Shown in pieces: positions 23,825-26,142 of a DNA stretch of 26,142 bases. How positions within the stretch are numbered: position 1 is the stretch's first letter; every line of letters begins with the position of its first letter. Location of the stretch: NCBI GenBank assembly GCA_023424965.1, contig JAFADI010000242.1, forward strand, positions 1 through 26,142. Reading direction: 5' to 3'. The position numbers and the translations under genes are program-made. A model generated the notes under the pieces. The model had not been told where the DNA came from and did no database searches. It worked only from the letters and a program-made list of their open reading frames with translations. The DNA comes from Bacillota bacterium. GTDB lineage: Bacteria > Bacillota > Clostridia > Acetivibrionales > JAFADI01.

Positions 23825-23859
23825 ACATAAGTCACTGTGGATATCACAGTGACTTATGT
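23825..23859 (+). promoter_or_regulatory. Intercistronic stem-loop between SBP3 and its permeases
   Basis: A perfect 15 bp stem (ACATAAGTCACTGTG with its complement) closes on the loop GATAT and is followed by TTAG, not a T-tract. It occupies the same place as the hairpin after SBP2 and probably sets the binding-protein to permease ratio. Confidence 0.72.
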
Positions 23860-23896
23860 TTAGAAATTAGAAACGGTGTAAAGGCTGGGATAAGTT

Positions 23897-24769
23897 ATGA
23901 ACTACGGTATACAGAGAAAAATTCTGATATTTGGCTTTTTATTCTTTCCAACGTTATTGCTGGTATTGTTTTTAGCCTGGCCGACGTTAAGGATGACCTA
24001 CTTTAGCTTTACAAACTGGGATGGTACACTTCCCACGTATGACTTTATCGGATTCAAAAATTATTCAAGGGTTATGACGGATGAAACACTCTGGCTGTCA
24101 TTGAAGAATAACTGTGCATATGCCTTTGTTGCGATCCTCCAGAACATCGTTGCACTTTTCTTTGCTGTTATCCTGAGCGGTAAGATGAAGGGCAGGGGTT
24201 TTTACAAGACGATGATTTTTCTGCCTTACGCTCTAAATGTAACCGCAATAACCTATATGTTCAATTTCATGTACGACTACAGCTCGGGTCCGGTCAATTT
24301 GTTCATGAGAAATATCGGCTTACAACCTATTAAGTTTTTCAGCGACCCCAATATTGCTATTTTTTCTTTAGTTTCAATGTCGGCATGGCGATGGCTCGGA
24401 TATACAATGGTCATCTATGTTGCAGCGCTGCAGTCAATTGAACCTGAACTATATGAATCCAGCAGCATTGACGGCGCCAACAAATGGCAGACCTTCAGAT
24501 ACATCACCTTTCCAAGCATAAGCAGGGTTATTGAGCTGCAGTTGTTTATCACCCTGAGCGGTGCATTGCAGGCTTTTACAGAATCACTGGTACTGACAAA
24601 AGGCGGACCCGCGAAAGCAACCTATACCTTTATGTATTATATCATTGACAGCTTTGTCAACTTCAGTGATTACGGTTTTGCGGCGGCAATGTCAGTGATA
24701 CTGGTGGTGCTTATATTGATTATTACAGGTGTTCAAAAACTTGTAGTAAAGAGAGGAGCGAACATTTGA
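23897..24769 (+). CDS. CUT1 sugar ABC transporter permease (MalF/UgpA-type), second importer
   Basis: The 290-residue protein has six hydrophobic segments. Its EAA loop is YESSSIDGANKWQTFRYITF, with TKGGPAKATYTF near the last membrane segments. The ribosome site is modest (AAGG, then GGGATAAG). Its stop overlaps the start of the next permease by one base. It works with SBP3 and an ATPase encoded elsewhere. Confidence 0.92.
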   Translation: MNYGIQRKILIFGFLFFPTLLLVLFLAWPTLRMTYFSFTNWDGTLPTYDFIGFKNYSRVMTDETLWLSLKNNCAYAFVAILQNIVALFFAVILSGKMKGRGFYKTMIFLPYALNVTAITYMFNFMYDYSSGPVNLFMRNIGLQPIKFFSDPNIAIFSLVSMSAWRWLGYTMVIYVAALQSIEPELYESSSIDGANKWQTFRYITFPSISRVIELQLFITLSGALQAFTESLVLTKGGPAKATYTFMYYIIDSFVNFSDYGFAAAMSVILVVLILIITGVQKLVVKRGANI

Positions 24770-25626
24770 TGGACATGAAGTATAAAAAACAGGCAGATTT
24801 CAGGGATATTGCGTTTTCACTTGCCAAACATCTGCCGATCCTTGTATGGATTTTTATCATCGTATTACCGCTGATGATGCTCTTGTTTGCTTCCTTCAAG
24901 ACCAATGCCGAGTATTCCCATACACTGCCGATTACGCCGCCTGAGAGTTTTTTCAATTTTGCGAATTATCAGAGAACGCTGATCGAAGGCCGTATTTTGA
25001 AAGGGATGATAAATAGCTTCATACTTGTGGTCATCGCCTCTATTTTAAATGTACTTTTTTCATCAATGACTGCTTACTGCCTTGAACGGTTTGATTTTTG
25101 GGGGAAGAAGTACGTGAAAGTCCTTTTGATTGCCACTGCAGTCATTCCTGCGAACATAATAATAATTTCCGTATACAAGATAATGTTTGCACTGAAGCTG
25201 ACAGGGACATTCGGAGCGCCAATAATTTTATATGCAATACCGCAGATGATACAGGTCTGGATTTATCTCCAATTCTTCGAGAGGATACCCGTATCGCTGG
25301 ATGAAAGCGCCATGTTGGATGGCGCGTCTTACCTTAAGATATTTTACCGGATCGTTCTTCCGCTGCTTGCGCCTGCGACGGTGACTGTAATCATCACCCA
25401 ATCGGTATATATTTATAACGACCTATTTATACAGTACCTTTTTATGTCCTCCTCCAAGCTGCAGACAGCGACAACCGCATTGATGACCTTTTCAGGACAG
25501 TTTAATTTTAACTTCAACACCATGGCTGCGGGATGCGTGGGTGTAATGCTGCCTACACTGGCTATTTTCCTGGCACTGCAAAAATACATTTTTGCCGGTC
25601 TGACGGTGGGGGCTGTTAAGGGATGA
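24769..25626 (+). CDS. CUT1 sugar ABC transporter permease (MalG/UgpE-type), second importer
   Basis: I choose ATG 24769, which overlaps the previous stop in TGATG, with GAGGAG about ten bases upstream; ATG 24775 is an alternative. The 285-residue protein has six hydrophobic segments, an EAA loop SLDESAMLDGASYLKIFYRI and the MalG-type ending GLTVGAVKG. Overlap with the first permease implies translational coupling. Confidence 0.92.
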   Translation: MDMKYKKQADFRDIAFSLAKHLPILVWIFIIVLPLMMLLFASFKTNAEYSHTLPITPPESFFNFANYQRTLIEGRILKGMINSFILVVIASILNVLFSSMTAYCLERFDFWGKKYVKVLLIATAVIPANIIIISVYKIMFALKLTGTFGAPIILYAIPQMIQVWIYLQFFERIPVSLDESAMLDGASYLKIFYRIVLPLLAPATVTVIITQSVYIYNDLFIQYLFMSSSKLQTATTALMTFSGQFNFNFNTMAAGCVGVMLPTLAIFLALQKYIFAGLTVGAVKG

Positions 25627-25634
25627 ATTTATGC

Positions 25635-25671
25635 GCGCAAGATTTTCGGCGACGCCGAAATGCACCTGCGC
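25635..25671 (+). promoter_or_regulatory. Hairpin after the second permease
   Basis: TTTCGGC and GCCGAAA form a 7 bp inner stem with loop GAC, with an outer GCGCA/TGCGC stem (25635-25639 with 25667-25671). There is no T-tract. It is followed at once by a second hairpin. Confidence 0.5.
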
Positions 25672-25673
25672 AA

Positions 25674-25714
25674 TTATATCATAAACTCGAAAGAGTTTAT
25701 GATATAATAATTTT
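25674..25714 (+). terminator. Long AT-rich hairpin with GAAA loop, probable terminator
   Basis: A perfect 15 bp stem (25674-25688 with 25693-25707, inner part CATAAACTC) closes on a GAAA tetraloop and is followed by TAATTTTT. It probably ends the second transporter operon, although the low GC of the stem and the A residues before the T-run make termination incomplete, and the kinase gene may be partly co-transcribed. Confidence 0.6.
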
Positions 25715-25784
25715 TGTATTTCTCTTGTCGTTGCATTTGAAGCAAACCGGTGGCTGAAGTCAATGATTTATGGGAGACGGCAAA

Positions 25785-26142
25785 ATGCTAAGAAAGCACC
25801 TTTGGAAGCCTATTCGGTCAATTATTGAACATACGGGATATAACAATTTTTCGTTGCAAAGCAAGATTATGTTGAACTACTTGATCTTGCTTATATTTCC
25901 GATCATCATCTACTACATTGTGTTTAACATATACTCCAGCGACGTCAAGCGCAATGAACTGTCTTTAACCAGCCAATTGAACCAGCAGGCCGTTGACAGC
26001 ATCAACACCTATGTGAGTGATTTGATGCAGCTTTCAAAGCAGCCCCTGTATGACAACAACTTCTTCCCGGCACTTAAAATAGCCGGGAATGCAAAGGGGA
26101 AAGGGGATGCAGATAGTGGGGAAAGTGAAACGCAGGCGGGGC
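25785..26142 (+). CDS. YesM-type sensor histidine kinase, N-terminal part (cut by window end)
   Basis: ATG 25785 follows GGGAGA. The visible 119 residues show a cytoplasmic start (MLRKHLWKPIRSIIEHTG), a membrane segment (about 33-52, LNYLILLIFPIIIYYIVFNI) and the beginning of an extracellular sensor with YVSDLMQLSKQPLYDNNFF. This matches the layout of the complete kinase at 3912, whose equivalent segment begins FKYKLIFSF. Kinase motifs lie beyond the window, so the call rests on the N-terminal pattern and on its place after a CUT1 importer. Confidence 0.75.
   Translation, partial: MLRKHLWKPIRSIIEHTGYNNFSLQSKIMLNYLILLIFPIIIYYIVFNIYSSDVKRNELSLTSQLNQQAVDSINTYVSDLMQLSKQPLYDNNFFPALKIAGNAKGKGDADSGESETQAG

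Noticed and set aside
1..26142. Search by eye for a CRISPR array, tRNA, rRNA, transposase or integrase
   Set aside because: No regularly spaced repeats, tRNA-like folds or recombinase motifs were seen.

Overview
The window looks like chromosomal DNA of a plant-polysaccharide-degrading Bacillota, most likely a member of Clostridia. I infer this from strong GGAGG-type ribosome sites, AT-rich intergenic regions, an S-layer-homology (SLH) secreted protein, lipoprotein-type sugar-binding proteins and YesM/YesN-type two-component systems. No 16S or other species marker is present, and Paenibacillus-like relatives cannot be excluded. I saw no tRNA, rRNA, CRISPR array, transposase or phage gene.

Layout. 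(1) 1-1786: a terminator from an upstream unit, a tiny signal-peptide-like ORF, and a secreted SLH protein with a conserved C-terminal domain of unknown function. (2) 2010-3814: a secreted GH93 exo-arabinanase with a C-terminal carbohydrate-binding module. (3) 3841-8764: a sensing operon with a near-consensus sigma-A promoter, made of a YesM-type histidine kinase, a YesN/AraC-type response regulator and a sugar-binding lipoprotein (SBP1), closed by a terminator. (4) 8800-18400: a transport and degradation operon made of a second, closely related sugar-binding lipoprotein (SBP2), two CUT1 permeases, a methyl-accepting chemoreceptor, a GH127 beta-L-arabinofuranosidase and a GH31 glycosidase, closed by a terminator. 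(5) 18491-21199, minus strand: a secreted Big2-domain protein and a secreted clan-A glycosidase (GH39-like) with a CBM35-like module. (6) 21468-22302: a small hypothetical protein paired with a retropepsin-like aspartic protease. (7) 22460-26142: a second, unrelated SBP/permease/permease operon followed by the start of another YesM-type kinase, cut by the window end.

How it fits together. The secreted enzymes (GH93 and GH39-like) would release short arabinose-containing oligosaccharides outside the cell. SBP2 and the two permeases import them, and the leaderless GH127 and GH31 enzymes finish hydrolysis in the cytoplasm. The chemoreceptor could steer cells towards the same sugars. No transport ATPase is encoded, as is usual for CUT1 systems that share an MsmK/MsiK-type ATPase.

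The main new observation is a 27-28 bp element (TCCAC-N2-TT-N-TTAAA-N3-TTA-N-AAT) in front of exactly three units: GH93, the SBP2 operon and the GH39-like gene. In each, a TATAAT-like -10 box starts exactly 47 bases after the first base of the element. The sensing operon lacks the element and has its own TTGATA-17-TATACT promoter. The simplest model is a constitutive sensor operon whose AraC-type regulator switches on three dispersed target promoters. The second transporter lacks the element and presumably answers to the second kinase.
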